Made by a program: the position numbers and the translations under genes. A stretch of 64,000 nucleotides of DNA, from positions 143,712-207,711 of the forward strand of contig NZ_FNHH01000005.1 of assembly GCF_900103545.1 (NCBI RefSeq), read 5' to 3'. Source of the stretch: Daejeonella rubra (GTDB lineage: Bacteria; Bacteroidota; Bacteroidia; Sphingobacteriales; Sphingobacteriaceae). Positions 19,027 to 26,628 of this stretch are shown here, piece after piece (the stretch's first letter is position 1; each line of letters begins with the position of its first letter). A model generated the notes under the pieces. It did no database searches, was not told where the DNA came from, and worked only from the letters and a program-made list of their open reading frames with translations.

Positions 19027-19209
19027 ATGAAAACCGAAAACACTTCAACAAGCAATAGTATCTATTACATTATTCCGGCTGTATTATGTGGTGTTTTAAC
19101 TGCATGCGTGGTATCGGGATCCATAGGCCATATCATTTTAGGAGCGGTATTTGGACTTCTCTCTGCCGGTTTCTGGATCAATGTTGTTCAGCATAATGAA
19201 GAAGCCTGA
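19027..19209 (+). CDS. Small two-helix membrane protein, symporter-linked
   Basis: The 60-residue protein starts 5 bp after the PIG-L stop codon and overlaps the next small gene by 14 bp. It has two hydrophobic segments (about 13-30 and 34-52) with a short Gly/Ser turn and no signal-peptide-like cleavage site. I do not recognise a family. Its place between an exported deacetylase and an SSS symporter, in an overlapping gene chain, suggests a small subunit or assembly factor for the transporter. Confidence 0.65.
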   Translation: MKTENTSTSNSIYYIIPAVLCGVLTACVVSGSIGHIILGAVFGLLSAGFWINVVQHNEEA

Positions 19210-19321
19210 TCAGGAACATATTCCTTTTGTTAAGACATGGAACCAGTTTTATTATCTTCTGATAATATGGCTGGTACTATTGATCGTATCTTTTTATCTG
19301 TTCACTAAAACTTTTGAATGA
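19196..19321 (+). CDS. 41-residue single-pass membrane protein, translationally coupled to symporter
   Basis: This short ORF starts at ATG 19196, inside the 3' end of the preceding small gene, and ends with a TGA that overlaps the ATG of the symporter in an ATGA junction (19318-19321). It has a polar basic N-terminus (MKKPDQEHIPF), one hydrophobic segment (about residues 19-37) and a short tail. Overlap on both sides is a strong sign of a real, coupled gene. The layout recalls small subunits known for some SSS transporters (for example DUF4212-type), but this one is shorter and not clearly homologous. Confidence 0.65.
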   Translation: MKKPDQEHIPFVKTWNQFYYLLIIWLVLLIVSFYLFTKTFE

Positions 19322-21021
19322 GCGGTATAGACTGGATAGTGCTTTTTGCTACCCTTTTTATAATTGTCGCTTATGGCATTTATAAGAGCCGGGGGACAGA
19401 GAATATCGATGGTTACCTGCTTGGGAATAAATCATTTCCATGGTATAGTGTCACCCTTTCTGTGATGGCTACTCAGGCCAGCGCAATTACATTTCTTTCT
19501 GCTCCGGGACTTGCATTTTCATCCGGGATGGCATTCGTACAATTTTATTTCGGACTGCCTTTGGCTATGATCGTGCTTTGTATTACGTTCGTGCCCATTT
19601 TTCATAAACTAAAGGTTTATACTGCCTACGAATTTCTGGAAAAACGCTTTGACCTAAAAACAAGGGCTCTGACCGCATTCCTGTTTCTTGTTCAACGCGG
19701 CCTTTCGACTGGAATTACCATTTACGCCCCCTCCATCATTCTATCAACCATTCTGGATATTGATACCACTTATACCACACTTTTCATCGGCGGACTTGTA
19801 ATTAGTTATACCGTTTACGGGGGGACAAAAGCGGTTTCCTATACTCAAATGCTCCAGATGACCGTCATATTTTCGGGCTTGTTAATTGCTGGAATTTTAG
19901 TCGTTAAGCTGCTTCCTGAGAGTGTTGGATTTGGAAAAGCACTTCAGATAGCGGGTAAAATGGGACGCACCAATGCCATTGATTTTTCCTTCGACTGGAA
20001 TAATCAATATACGGTATGGAGTGGCCTGATCGGCGGTTTTTTCCTGCAGTTATCTTATTTCGGAACAGACCAAAGTCAGGTGGGTCGTTATCTCACTGGC
20101 TCATCTATAGGTCAGAGCCGTTTGGGATTATTGATGAATGGATTGGTAAAGATCCCTATGCAGTTCCTGATCCTGCTTATTGGAGTGCTTGTTTTTACAT
20201 TCTATCAGTACCACCAGCCACCAGTTTTCTTCAATAGCTATGAATTAGGAAAATTAGAAAAAAGCGCTTACGGAAAAGATCTTGAGAAGATCAAAACAGA
20301 TTATTCTAATGCCTTTGTTGAGAAACAGGCTGAGATAAACCGGCTCGAACTTGCACTTGATGCTGAGGATGAGACGGCCATTAATACCCAAAGGACCATT
20401 CTGGAAGCAGCGGATAAAAAAACAAAAGCGATCCGGCAGCAGGCAGTTGATTTGATGAAAAAGAACGACCCTGAAGCCGAAACAAATGATAATAATTATG
20501 TTTTTCTAAGTTTTGTAACACGCTATCTACCACAGGGACTCATTGGATTACTTATTGCGATCATCTTCCTGGCATCTATGGGTTCAACTGCCAGTGCTTT
20601 AAATTCGCTGGCCTCAACAACTGTTGTGGACATTTACAAACGACTGATCAATCAAAACGCTTCAGATGAAAAGTATCTTTCAGTATCCAGATGGGTCACC
20701 ATTATCTGGGGATTCTTAAGCATCCTGATGGCATTATATGCGAGTAAAATGGGTAATCTCCTCGAAGCGGTTAATATTTTAGGCTCCTTATTCTATGGTA
20801 CGATACTCGGAATTTTTGTGGTTGCTTTTTACCTGAAAAAGATTGGAGGCTCTGCCACATTCATTGCAGCCATCATCACTGAAGTGATCGTATTCAGTTG
20901 CTGGATGATGGACATCATGGCTTTCCTATGGCTGAATGTGGTAGGATGTGTTCTAGTTGTTCTGATAGCCATGATACTACAGGGATTCCAAAAAAAGGCA
21001 TTAGAAAAACCCGCGTTTTAA
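19318..21021 (+). CDS. Sodium:solute symporter, SSS family
   Basis: The 567-residue membrane protein has the SSS pattern: a start in the first helix, a YLLGNKSFPWYSVTLSVMATQASAITFLSAPG segment typical of the first inverted helix and Na-site region, TVYGGTKAV near 160, and about 13 to 14 predicted helices. A charged, probably coiled-coil insertion (about residues 305-390, rich in Glu, Lys and Gln) separates two membrane segments before the YVFLSFVTRYLPQGLIGL helix; it is longer than the loop of common SGLT or PutP proteins. It presumably imports a sugar or amino-sugar product of the adjacent exported enzymes with Na+. Its ATG overlaps the stop of the 41-residue protein. Confidence 0.88.
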   Translation: MSGIDWIVLFATLFIIVAYGIYKSRGTENIDGYLLGNKSFPWYSVTLSVMATQASAITFLSAPGLAFSSGMAFVQFYFGLPLAMIVLCITFVPIFHKLKVYTAYEFLEKRFDLKTRALTAFLFLVQRGLSTGITIYAPSIILSTILDIDTTYTTLFIGGLVISYTVYGGTKAVSYTQMLQMTVIFSGLLIAGILVVKLLPESVGFGKALQIAGKMGRTNAIDFSFDWNNQYTVWSGLIGGFFLQLSYFGTDQSQVGRYLTGSSIGQSRLGLLMNGLVKIPMQFLILLIGVLVFTFYQYHQPPVFFNSYELGKLEKSAYGKDLEKIKTDYSNAFVEKQAEINRLELALDAEDETAINTQRTILEAADKKTKAIRQQAVDLMKKNDPEAETNDNNYVFLSFVTRYLPQGLIGLLIAIIFLASMGSTASALNSLASTTVVDIYKRLINQNASDEKYLSVSRWVTIIWGFLSILMALYASKMGNLLEAVNILGSLFYGTILGIFVVAFYLKKIGGSATFIAAIITEVIVFSCWMMDIMAFLWLNVVGCVLVVLIAMILQGFQKKALEKPAF

Positions 21022-21064
21022 GAGTCCGATCAATCAATCCATTGAACGATTATGTTCCGGAGAA

Positions 21065-21325
21065 TCAACCGGCAAGTAATAGAATCGTTAGCCCTATTAC
21101 AACCAGGCCATGTAATATCATAAGAGCCTTCTGGTAAAGTGGCATTCCATTAGAAAAATTACTAAGATTAAAGGGAACGAATCCCATCGCTAAAGCAAGA
21201 AAAATAATTGCTACTGTCAGATCTTTATTAATCAGATTAATAATTCCAAGCATCAGGAAAATAATATAGATTAATCTATTATGTTTCCTTGTTTCCGGTT
21301 TTATTGAATTTGGAGTTTGTATCAT
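21065..21325 (-). CDS. Small membrane protein of unknown function
   Basis: The 86-residue protein has a hydrophilic N-terminus of 17 residues and three hydrophobic segments (about 19-33, 37-50 and 65-84). There is no cleavable signal and no recognised domain. It is downstream of the ECF sigma/membrane-protein pair on the same strand (44 bp from the membrane gene) and convergent with the symporter, so it may be the last gene of the sigma-factor operon. Confidence 0.55.
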   Translation of the reverse strand: MIQTPNSIKPETRKHNRLIYIIFLMLGIINLINKDLTVAIIFLALAMGFVPFNLSNFSNGMPLYQKALMILHGLVVIGLTILLLAG

Positions 21326-21369
21326 CTCTTCTGTTTGTACTGTACTTGTTTGTTAAAATATGACCCGAA

Positions 21370-21987
21370 TTAAAATTCTTCAGATTCCAGATCTGCAATG
21401 TTTTTTTGTAGTAGTATGAGATGCTTACCAAAGCTATGTTTTACCAATATTTTAGCCAGATAATGGCAAGCAGGTATAAAAACAACTAATAAAACAATTA
21501 GGATCAGTAGCATGTAAGGTCTGGCCATAAAAGCCTCAATTGATTTTGAGGAACCAAGTGCTCCTCCAAGTATGAAACTGCCGGTAATACTAAATGGATA
21601 AATAAGTAAACCCATCCTTAGGTGTGTTTTAGTCCAGAGTTTAACAGAGTTGTGCTGAGCTTTTAACACTTCCAAAACTGACTGATCAGCAGAGATCGAG
21701 AGATTAATACTTTTATACTGCTTGAAAGCACTTAGGATTCCCCAGATGTGTACGATCAATAGAATAATAATTCCTGCCTTAATTTGCCAGAAATCAATAA
21801 TAAAAAATAATACCAGATACAGACAGTTAAAAAAAGTAGCCCACATCATATTGTAGAAAAAGCTTCTTCTGATCATTTTCAAGGGATTATTTGAATGCAC
21901 CCCGCCTATTGCAGGAATATTGAGCAAGGAGGAAAGATCATTATCCTGCAAATAATTCATTTGCTTCCAGTTTTGTTCTGCGTTCAT
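21370..21987 (-). CDS. Membrane protein, putative regulator of the adjacent ECF sigma factor
   Basis: The 205-residue protein has a cytosolic N-terminus of about 45 residues, two membrane segments (about 48-68 and 70-88), a polar stretch (about 90-120) and two more segments (about 125-145 and 155-178), ending in a charged tail. It starts 2 bp after the stop codon of the ECF sigma gene, the position where anti-sigma factors are normally found. It lacks a zinc anti-sigma HxxxCxxC motif, so it would be a non-classical partner. The pairing is inferred only from gene order. Confidence 0.55.
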   Translation of the reverse strand: MNAEQNWKQMNYLQDNDLSSLLNIPAIGGVHSNNPLKMIRRSFFYNMMWATFFNCLYLVLFFIIDFWQIKAGIIILLIVHIWGILSAFKQYKSINLSISADQSVLEVLKAQHNSVKLWTKTHLRMGLLIYPFSITGSFILGGALGSSKSIEAFMARPYMLLILIVLLVVFIPACHYLAKILVKHSFGKHLILLQKNIADLESEEF

Positions 21988-21989
21988 TT

Positions 21990-22466
21990 TTATCGTTTTA
22001 ATAGGTTTGAAATTTGTTCTTTACAACGATGAAGTTTTACCGAAACATGATTATTGGATATCCCCATAAATTCTGCTATTTCATTGTTTTCATATCCATC
22101 CAGGTGCATAGAAACAATCGCCCTATTCGTTTCAGACAATAATCTGATTGCCTGCCGTAGCCGCATTGAATCATCATTATATGTCGAATTAGTATCCGTT
22201 AGCGGGGAGATGTCATTCAATGAATCTATGTAATCGATCCGGCTTGGCTTCCTTCTTAATGTCAGCAGTGTATTCAGTGAAATCCGGTAAAGCCAGGTAC
22301 TGAATTTAGAATCGCCACGAAATGCAGGCCAGCCCTTCCATGCATTTAAGAGTATCTCCTGGTACATATCCTTTTTTTCATCTGCATCATTGGCGTAAAT
22401 ACTAACCAGCTTATAAATGATACCCTGATTTTCCTTTATTAGAGTTAAAAATCTATTTTCACTCAC
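21990..22466 (-). CDS. ECF-type RNA polymerase sigma factor
   Basis: The 158-residue protein has sigma region 2 (about 10-75, with the DADEKKDMYQEILLNAWKGWPAFRGDSKFSTWLYRI block for core binding and -10 recognition) and region 4 (about 100-155, with a helix-turn-helix around YENNEIAEFMGISNNHVSVKLHR). At 158 residues it is a compact ECF factor. It would direct transcription in response to a signal passed through its partner, probably the membrane protein encoded 2 bp downstream. A second, distinct ECF gene lies 690 bp upstream on the same strand. Confidence 0.88.
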   Translation of the reverse strand: MSENRFLTLIKENQGIIYKLVSIYANDADEKKDMYQEILLNAWKGWPAFRGDSKFSTWLYRISLNTLLTLRRKPSRIDYIDSLNDISPLTDTNSTYNDDSMRLRQAIRLLSETNRAIVSMHLDGYENNEIAEFMGISNNHVSVKLHRCKEQISNLLKR

Positions 22467-22583
22467 AGTATAATTTTTTAATTCAAGATTAAATTTAAAT
22501 AGATGGAATTAAATACGAATGCCAACTATACAATAAGTAACAGAAATGCAGAGGAAATTACAAAGGATCGTAAATAATTTCAA

Positions 22584-22626
22584 AAGCCTGCTAACCCAAT
22601 GAAAGTTCCATCAGGACAGCAGGCTT
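22584..22626 (-). terminator. Hairpin downstream of the anti-sigma gene
   Basis: AAGCCTGCT (22584-22592) and AGCAGGCTT (22618-22626) are exact reverse complements with a 25-base loop. The hairpin lies 30 bp past the stop of the gene at 22656-23156 and upstream of the second ECF gene. The T-run on the minus strand is weak, so it may only partly stop transcription. Confidence 0.45.
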
Positions 22627-22655
22627 AAAAAATTTATTTTTGTGTAACTATTGCT

Positions 22656-23156
22656 TTAATGGTTAGCCTTCGAATTCGGGCGCTTACTTAAAAATCCATC
22701 AAAAAGATATAAGACAATAATTATATCTGTGAAAAAGAAGATATTTATTGTGGTGCTGTTAACATAGTTGGACGTGTCAAATTCAGGCAATTTATATTCA
22801 GGCATATCCAATCCACTTTGCTGAGTCCAGTCGGTCTGATAAAATAAAACACCAAGCAAAGCAGTGATCGTGATCAGAAAAAATGCTGTAATTCCATAAA
22901 TGACCCTTTTATCGATCAGAGACTTGACCGAGCCCGGAACAGGCTCCAACTGGATCTTATCCATTACATTTCTACTGAAACTCATAGATGGCTCATCCAG
23001 ATCCAATGAAGAAACACTTAAATGTATTGACCTTAATTCTTCATACAAGGCCCGGAATTCAGAATCCGATCCGATCAATTGTTTGGTAAATTCTCTTTCC
23101 TGATCTGTTCCTGTTCCATCCAGATAGTCCCAGATCCTCTGTTCAAGATTGTTCAT
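22656..23156 (-). CDS. Probable anti-sigma factor, membrane-bound
   Basis: The 166-residue protein overlaps the upstream ECF sigma gene by 4 bp (ATGA type), the standard layout of sigma/anti-sigma pairs. The N-terminal 85 residues look like an anti-sigma domain (EQRIWDYLDGTGTDQEREFTKQLIGSDSEFRALYEEL, similar in style to ZAS-like domains of Bacteroidota but without the zinc His/Cys set). Then comes one membrane helix (about 88-109) and a second hydrophobic segment near the C-terminus (about 138-157). It should hold the sigma factor inactive at the membrane until a signal arrives. Confidence 0.75.
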   Translation of the reverse strand: MNNLEQRIWDYLDGTGTDQEREFTKQLIGSDSEFRALYEELRSIHLSVSSLDLDEPSMSFSRNVMDKIQLEPVPGSVKSLIDKRVIYGITAFFLITITALLGVLFYQTDWTQQSGLDMPEYKLPEFDTSNYVNSTTINIFFFTDIIIVLYLFDGFLSKRPNSKANH

Positions 23157-23734
23157 ATTAATTCCCTCACTTCCTGATGTAATATATTTTCAATTTTTTC
23201 TTTCAAACGATGTCTCGCTCTGTGCAGTTTCACTTTTACCGTATTAGCTTCCATTCCCAATGTCTGTCCAATCTCTTCCAGTGATTGTTCACCCTGGTAA
23301 AAAAGAGTTATGATCGCGGCATCATCCGGCAAAAGACGGGAGATCGCTAAATTCACAAAAACCATTTTCGATTTATGTTCCACCTCATTTGATGACAGAT
23401 CAGAAACCTGGCTTTCCAGTTGAAGAAGGCTTGATTCATCGTCAATAGATTGAGTATCGAGCCTCTTTTTCCTAAGGAATGTCATGGAGGTGGTATAAAC
23501 AATACTATAAAGCCAGGTACTGAATTTGGAGGTCTGCTTAAAGGTATGTAAAGCGCGATAAGCTTTAATAAAGCAATCCTGTGCAATTTCCTCAGCATCT
23601 TCACGGCTTTTTGAAAACCTCAGGGCAAGTGTGAATACAAATCGCTGATGACGCTTGATAAGTTGGGCATAAGCCTGCTTATCACCTTCCAGCACTTTGC
23701 TAATTAACTCTATATCTGATTTATTCTCCTGCAT
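23153..23734 (-). CDS. ECF-type RNA polymerase sigma factor
   Basis: The 193-residue protein has region 2 (about 15-95; LALRFSKSREDAEEIAQDCFIKAYRALHTFKQTSKFSTWLYSI) and region 4 (about 130-185; GEQSLEEIGQTLGMEANTVKVKLHRARHRLKEKI with the helix-turn-helix). It is of the common RpoE/SigW-like ECF size. It overlaps its presumed anti-sigma gene by 4 bp, so the two are translationally coupled. It is divergent from the DUF6249 gene with 173 bp between the starts. Confidence 0.9.
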   Translation of the reverse strand: MQENKSDIELISKVLEGDKQAYAQLIKRHQRFVFTLALRFSKSREDAEEIAQDCFIKAYRALHTFKQTSKFSTWLYSIVYTTSMTFLRKKRLDTQSIDDESSLLQLESQVSDLSSNEVEHKSKMVFVNLAISRLLPDDAAIITLFYQGEQSLEEIGQTLGMEANTVKVKLHRARHRLKEKIENILHQEVRELI

Positions 23735-23907
23735 CGATCATCATCTCTGACGCTAGTTTAATGGTAGAGGTTACATCATCTTTTATGAATATAAAATTAA
23801 TTTTTCAGGCAAACGTGTAACCTGATCAGAAAAGTGGTTGTCATAGTTTTCAGATTCAACGATCTGCAAAGAAATTTTTTAATTTTTAACCGTATAAACT
23901 TAATGTC

Positions 23908-24264
23908 ATGGAATTTTTAATACCAATTTTACTGGGCCTTGGCCTATTCGCTGCCCTATTCGGAATCCGTTATCTGCAGAACAAAGAAAACATGCTGATG
24001 ATCCAGAATGGGATGGATCCCAGTGTGCGCAGGCCAAAAGGTCAGTCATTTACCACATTGAAGGCGGGCTTATTAATGATAGGTTCAGGACTTGGCCTGT
24101 TTCTGGCATTTGTGCTTGATAACACAGTTTTGAACTTTAATCATGGAGATTTAGGCAATAATGATGAAAATGCTGCTATTTATTTTTCACTGATCGCCAT
24201 ATTCGGTGGATTGGGCCTGTTCATCTCACATCTGATCGAGAAAAAAGCAAACGAAGAAAAATAG
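23908..24264 (+). CDS. DUF6249-like membrane protein
   Basis: The 118-residue protein has three hydrophobic helices (about 3-20, 50-70 and 88-108). Between the first and second lies the NKENMLMIQNGMDPSVRR stretch, characteristic of a small membrane-protein family (DUF6249 type) widespread next to ECF sigma factors in Bacteroidota. It has no known biochemical role. It is divergent from an ECF sigma/anti-sigma pair, a location that makes it a likely member of that regulon. Confidence 0.7.
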   Translation: MEFLIPILLGLGLFAALFGIRYLQNKENMLMIQNGMDPSVRRPKGQSFTTLKAGLLMIGSGLGLFLAFVLDNTVLNFNHGDLGNNDENAAIYFSLIAIFGGLGLFISHLIEKKANEEK

Positions 24265-24281
24265 AATTGTAATGAGCATAA

Positions 24282-24322
24282 CAAGTCATTCACCCTGGAT
24301 TTGATTCCGGTTGAGTGGCTTG
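24282..24322. terminator. Probable bidirectional terminator between convergent genes
   Basis: CAAGTCATTCA (24282-24292) pairs with TGAGTGGCTTG (24312-24322), an 11-bp stem with two G-U pairs and a further short stem inside. It lies between the stops of the DUF6249 gene and the thioesterase gene. The T-runs are weak on both strands. Confidence 0.5.
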
Positions 24323-24327
24323 TAATC

Positions 24328-24750
24328 TTATGTTTTAGGGATTATAGCCACAGTAAGCCTGCTGATACAATTCATTTTACCCCGGTCGTCATACAGTTTA
24401 ATATCCCAGACATGGGTTTTACCACCGATATGAATGGGTGTACAAATACCTGTTACAAAGCCTGATTTTACCGGCCGGAGGTGATTTGCATTTACCTCCA
24501 GACCCACTCCAATATATTTATCAGAATTGATGACCATATTTGAAGCCACACTACCTAATGATTCGGCCAGAACTACCGAAGCGCCTCCATGCAGGATGCC
24601 ATAGGGCTGATGGGTCTTTTCATTGACAGGCATACGGGCTGAAACAGAATCAGGACCAATCTCTGTAAATTCAATTCCTAAAAGATCTCCAATATGGCCT
24701 TTGGGGCGCCCGTTGAGTTCTTCTACCGTATATTCTCTTGACCAGATCAT
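24328..24750 (-). CDS. Hotdog-fold acyl-CoA thioesterase (PaaI/MenI-like)
   Basis: The 140-residue protein has the hotdog thioesterase signature HGGASVVLAESLGS (54-67), with Glu63 as the probable catalytic residue and His54-Gly-Gly before the central helix. Length and motif match the PaaI/EntH/1,4-dihydroxy-2-naphthoyl-CoA hydrolase group, so a role in menaquinone synthesis (MenI) is possible but unproven. No signal peptide is seen. It is the last gene of a three-gene chain with a DinB gene (4-bp overlap) and a sensor kinase. Confidence 0.8.
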   Translation of the reverse strand: MIWSREYTVEELNGRPKGHIGDLLGIEFTEIGPDSVSARMPVNEKTHQPYGILHGGASVVLAESLGSVASNMVINSDKYIGVGLEVNANHLRPVKSGFVTGICTPIHIGGKTHVWDIKLYDDRGKMNCISRLTVAIIPKT

Positions 24751-25253
24751 AAATATCTTTGCTTCAGAATAGCAGAGTGATGGTTTACGTGTCCGGCCAT
24801 AATGAAGATCAAAGCTCTCACACTGATGGGCTTTTCATTTGAAACTCCGGAGCGATCGGTCTCAGCCTCATTAAAGGATCTGATCAGATACATATTTGCC
24901 TTTCGCAAAGCTGCAAACTCATCTGCAAGGCTTTCCAAACTCCTGTCTTCAAAGTGAGCATTTGATACATAATTATTCTCATCAAATCCCGGCAAGGGAG
25001 TAGTATCATTACGGGCAATGCGTAAGGCACGATAAGACATTATTCGCTCAGTGTCAATCACATGGCCTGCCAGTTCCTTTATCGTCCACTTACCTTCAGC
25101 ATAGGCAAATGAAGCCTTTTCCTGAGGGATATTCTTTAACAGAGCAGTAAATGAATCGATTTGATGTTCGAGTTCTGACAAAACATCATCGCTTACAGTA
25201 TCGACATATCCTTTATAAAAAAGGGGAAATTCTTCAGCTTGTGGTCGCTTCAT
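24747..25253 (-). CDS. DinB-family protein (cytoplasmic)
   Basis: The 168-residue protein shows the DinB pattern: KWTIKELAGHVIDTERI near residues 54-70 gives the first His ligand, and the C-terminal MAGHVNHHSAILKQRYL gives the remaining His ligands. No signal peptide is present, unlike the DinB protein at 5293-5838. Proteins of this subgroup are often annotated as putative metal-dependent hydrolases (YfiT/BstA type). Its 5' end overlaps the sensor-kinase gene by 20 bp and its 3' end overlaps the thioesterase gene by 4 bp, so the three are translationally linked, an odd functional mix. Confidence 0.82.
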   Translation of the reverse strand: MKRPQAEEFPLFYKGYVDTVSDDVLSELEHQIDSFTALLKNIPQEKASFAYAEGKWTIKELAGHVIDTERIMSYRALRIARNDTTPLPGFDENNYVSNAHFEDRSLESLADEFAALRKANMYLIRSFNEAETDRSGVSNEKPISVRALIFIMAGHVNHHSAILKQRYL

Positions 25254-26460
25254 AGGTCATATTACTTTTTAAAACTATCCGGAAGGTTGTACCCTTCCCT
25301 ATTTCGGAATCCTTAACAAAAACACTGCCCTGATGGTAATTTTCTACAATTCTCTTGGTCAGGGAAAGGCCAAGTCCCCAACCCCGTTTTCTGGTAGTAT
25401 ATCCGGGCTGGAAAACAGTATCAAATTTAAGCCGGGGAATACCCGCACCTGTATCTGTGATATCAATGAAAACCTGCTCCTTAACGAGGTTTTCTTTAAT
25501 CTCAATTTTAATGCTTCCCTGACCCTCAATGGCATTTACAGCATTTTTTAGAATATTTTCGATAACCCAGTCAAACAGGGGAACATTGATCAGTGCCTCA
25601 ACATGCTTATCGCCGGAAAGAATAAACTCAATCTTATCACTCACTCTCACCCTGAAATAATTGACAAATTCTTCAACTACTTCATATACCACATGATTAT
25701 GCAGAATTGGCTTTGAGCCGATCTTGGAAAATCTATCCGCGACCATTTCAAGTCGCTTGACATCATTCTCCATTTCGATGATCAGAGGATCATCAGGGGC
25801 ATTAAATTTTGATTTAAGAAGCTCTACCCAGGCCATTAATGATGAGATCGGGGTTCCTAACTGATGAGCTGTTTCCTTCGCCAGACCTACCCAAACCTGA
25901 TCCTGTTCCGATTTTCTGGAGGAATTAAAAACCCCATATGCAACCAGCAGAAAGATAGCGATTACCGACAACTGTACATAAGGAAAGGCCCTTAACTGGG
26001 TTAATAAGGTAGAATCCTTATAGTAGACGTACCATTTTTCATTATTCCGATTGTTTAATTCGAGAACAATAGGCTGAGGATGCTGGGATTTCATCGCTTT
26101 CAGCTGAGATTTAAAATATTTGGGATCGTACTTTTTCTTAGAATCAGCTTCCAGATCAAAATTTGTTTTTGTACTGTCAAGCCCGCGCCAGGTGATGATA
26201 TTTTCAGCAGAATCCACCACAATTGCAGGAACTGCCAAACTATCCCGCATACTGTAGATAAAGGTTATATACTCATCATTCACATCGGGCATTGCGATAA
26301 TATTACGGGTACTTTTTGCCCATAATTCAGCTCTGGTACGCTCCGCGGTTGATATATTCCTTACCAGATAATCGGTGTACCAAAGCGATGCCCCAACAAT
26401 TATTGTTGCAAATGCCAGTAAAATAAACTTCCAGCGGCGTTTCCTTTCGTATGGATTCAT
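25234..26460 (-). CDS. Sensor histidine kinase
   Basis: I prefer the ATG at 26460 (MNPYERK...) over a possible TTG 12 bp upstream; this gives 408 residues. The protein has one membrane helix near 12-32, a periplasmic loop (about 35-155), a second helix (about 162-180) and a cytoplasmic kinase core. The phospho-acceptor is His199 in ETAHQLGTPISSL. The ATPase domain shows NAVNAIEGQG (N-box), DTGAGI (G1) and GWGLGLSL (G2). The AHQLGTP H-box is typical of Bacteroidota orphan kinases. No response regulator is adjacent. The gene overlaps the following DinB gene by 20 bp and is divergent from gltX. Confidence 0.88.
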   Translation of the reverse strand: MNPYERKRRWKFILLAFATIIVGASLWYTDYLVRNISTAERTRAELWAKSTRNIIAMPDVNDEYITFIYSMRDSLAVPAIVVDSAENIITWRGLDSTKTNFDLEADSKKKYDPKYFKSQLKAMKSQHPQPIVLELNNRNNEKWYVYYKDSTLLTQLRAFPYVQLSVIAIFLLVAYGVFNSSRKSEQDQVWVGLAKETAHQLGTPISSLMAWVELLKSKFNAPDDPLIIEMENDVKRLEMVADRFSKIGSKPILHNHVVYEVVEEFVNYFRVRVSDKIEFILSGDKHVEALINVPLFDWVIENILKNAVNAIEGQGSIKIEIKENLVKEQVFIDITDTGAGIPRLKFDTVFQPGYTTRKRGWGLGLSLTKRIVENYHQGSVFVKDSEIGKGTTFRIVLKSNMTYEATTS

Positions 26461-26616
26461 ATATTTCAGCAAATTACAAAAGGAAATGCAATTGTAATAC
26501 CATAGCAGACGAAAATAATGGTATTTGAAATGTACTGTGTCTAAACTGTCGGATTTGAAATCCCACTAATTTACTCCGAACTGACAACACATAACCAACA
26601 ACTGATAACATTCTTT

Positions 26617-26624
26617 TATCTTTG
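26617..26624 (+). promoter_or_regulatory. Bacteroidota -7 element immediately before gltX
   Basis: TATCTTTG matches the TAnnTTTG consensus exactly and ends only 4 bp before the gltX ATG at 26629. Transcription would then begin at or next to the start codon, giving a leaderless or nearly leaderless mRNA. No clear -33 TTG is seen at the usual distance. Confidence 0.55.
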
Positions 26625-26628
26625 CCTC

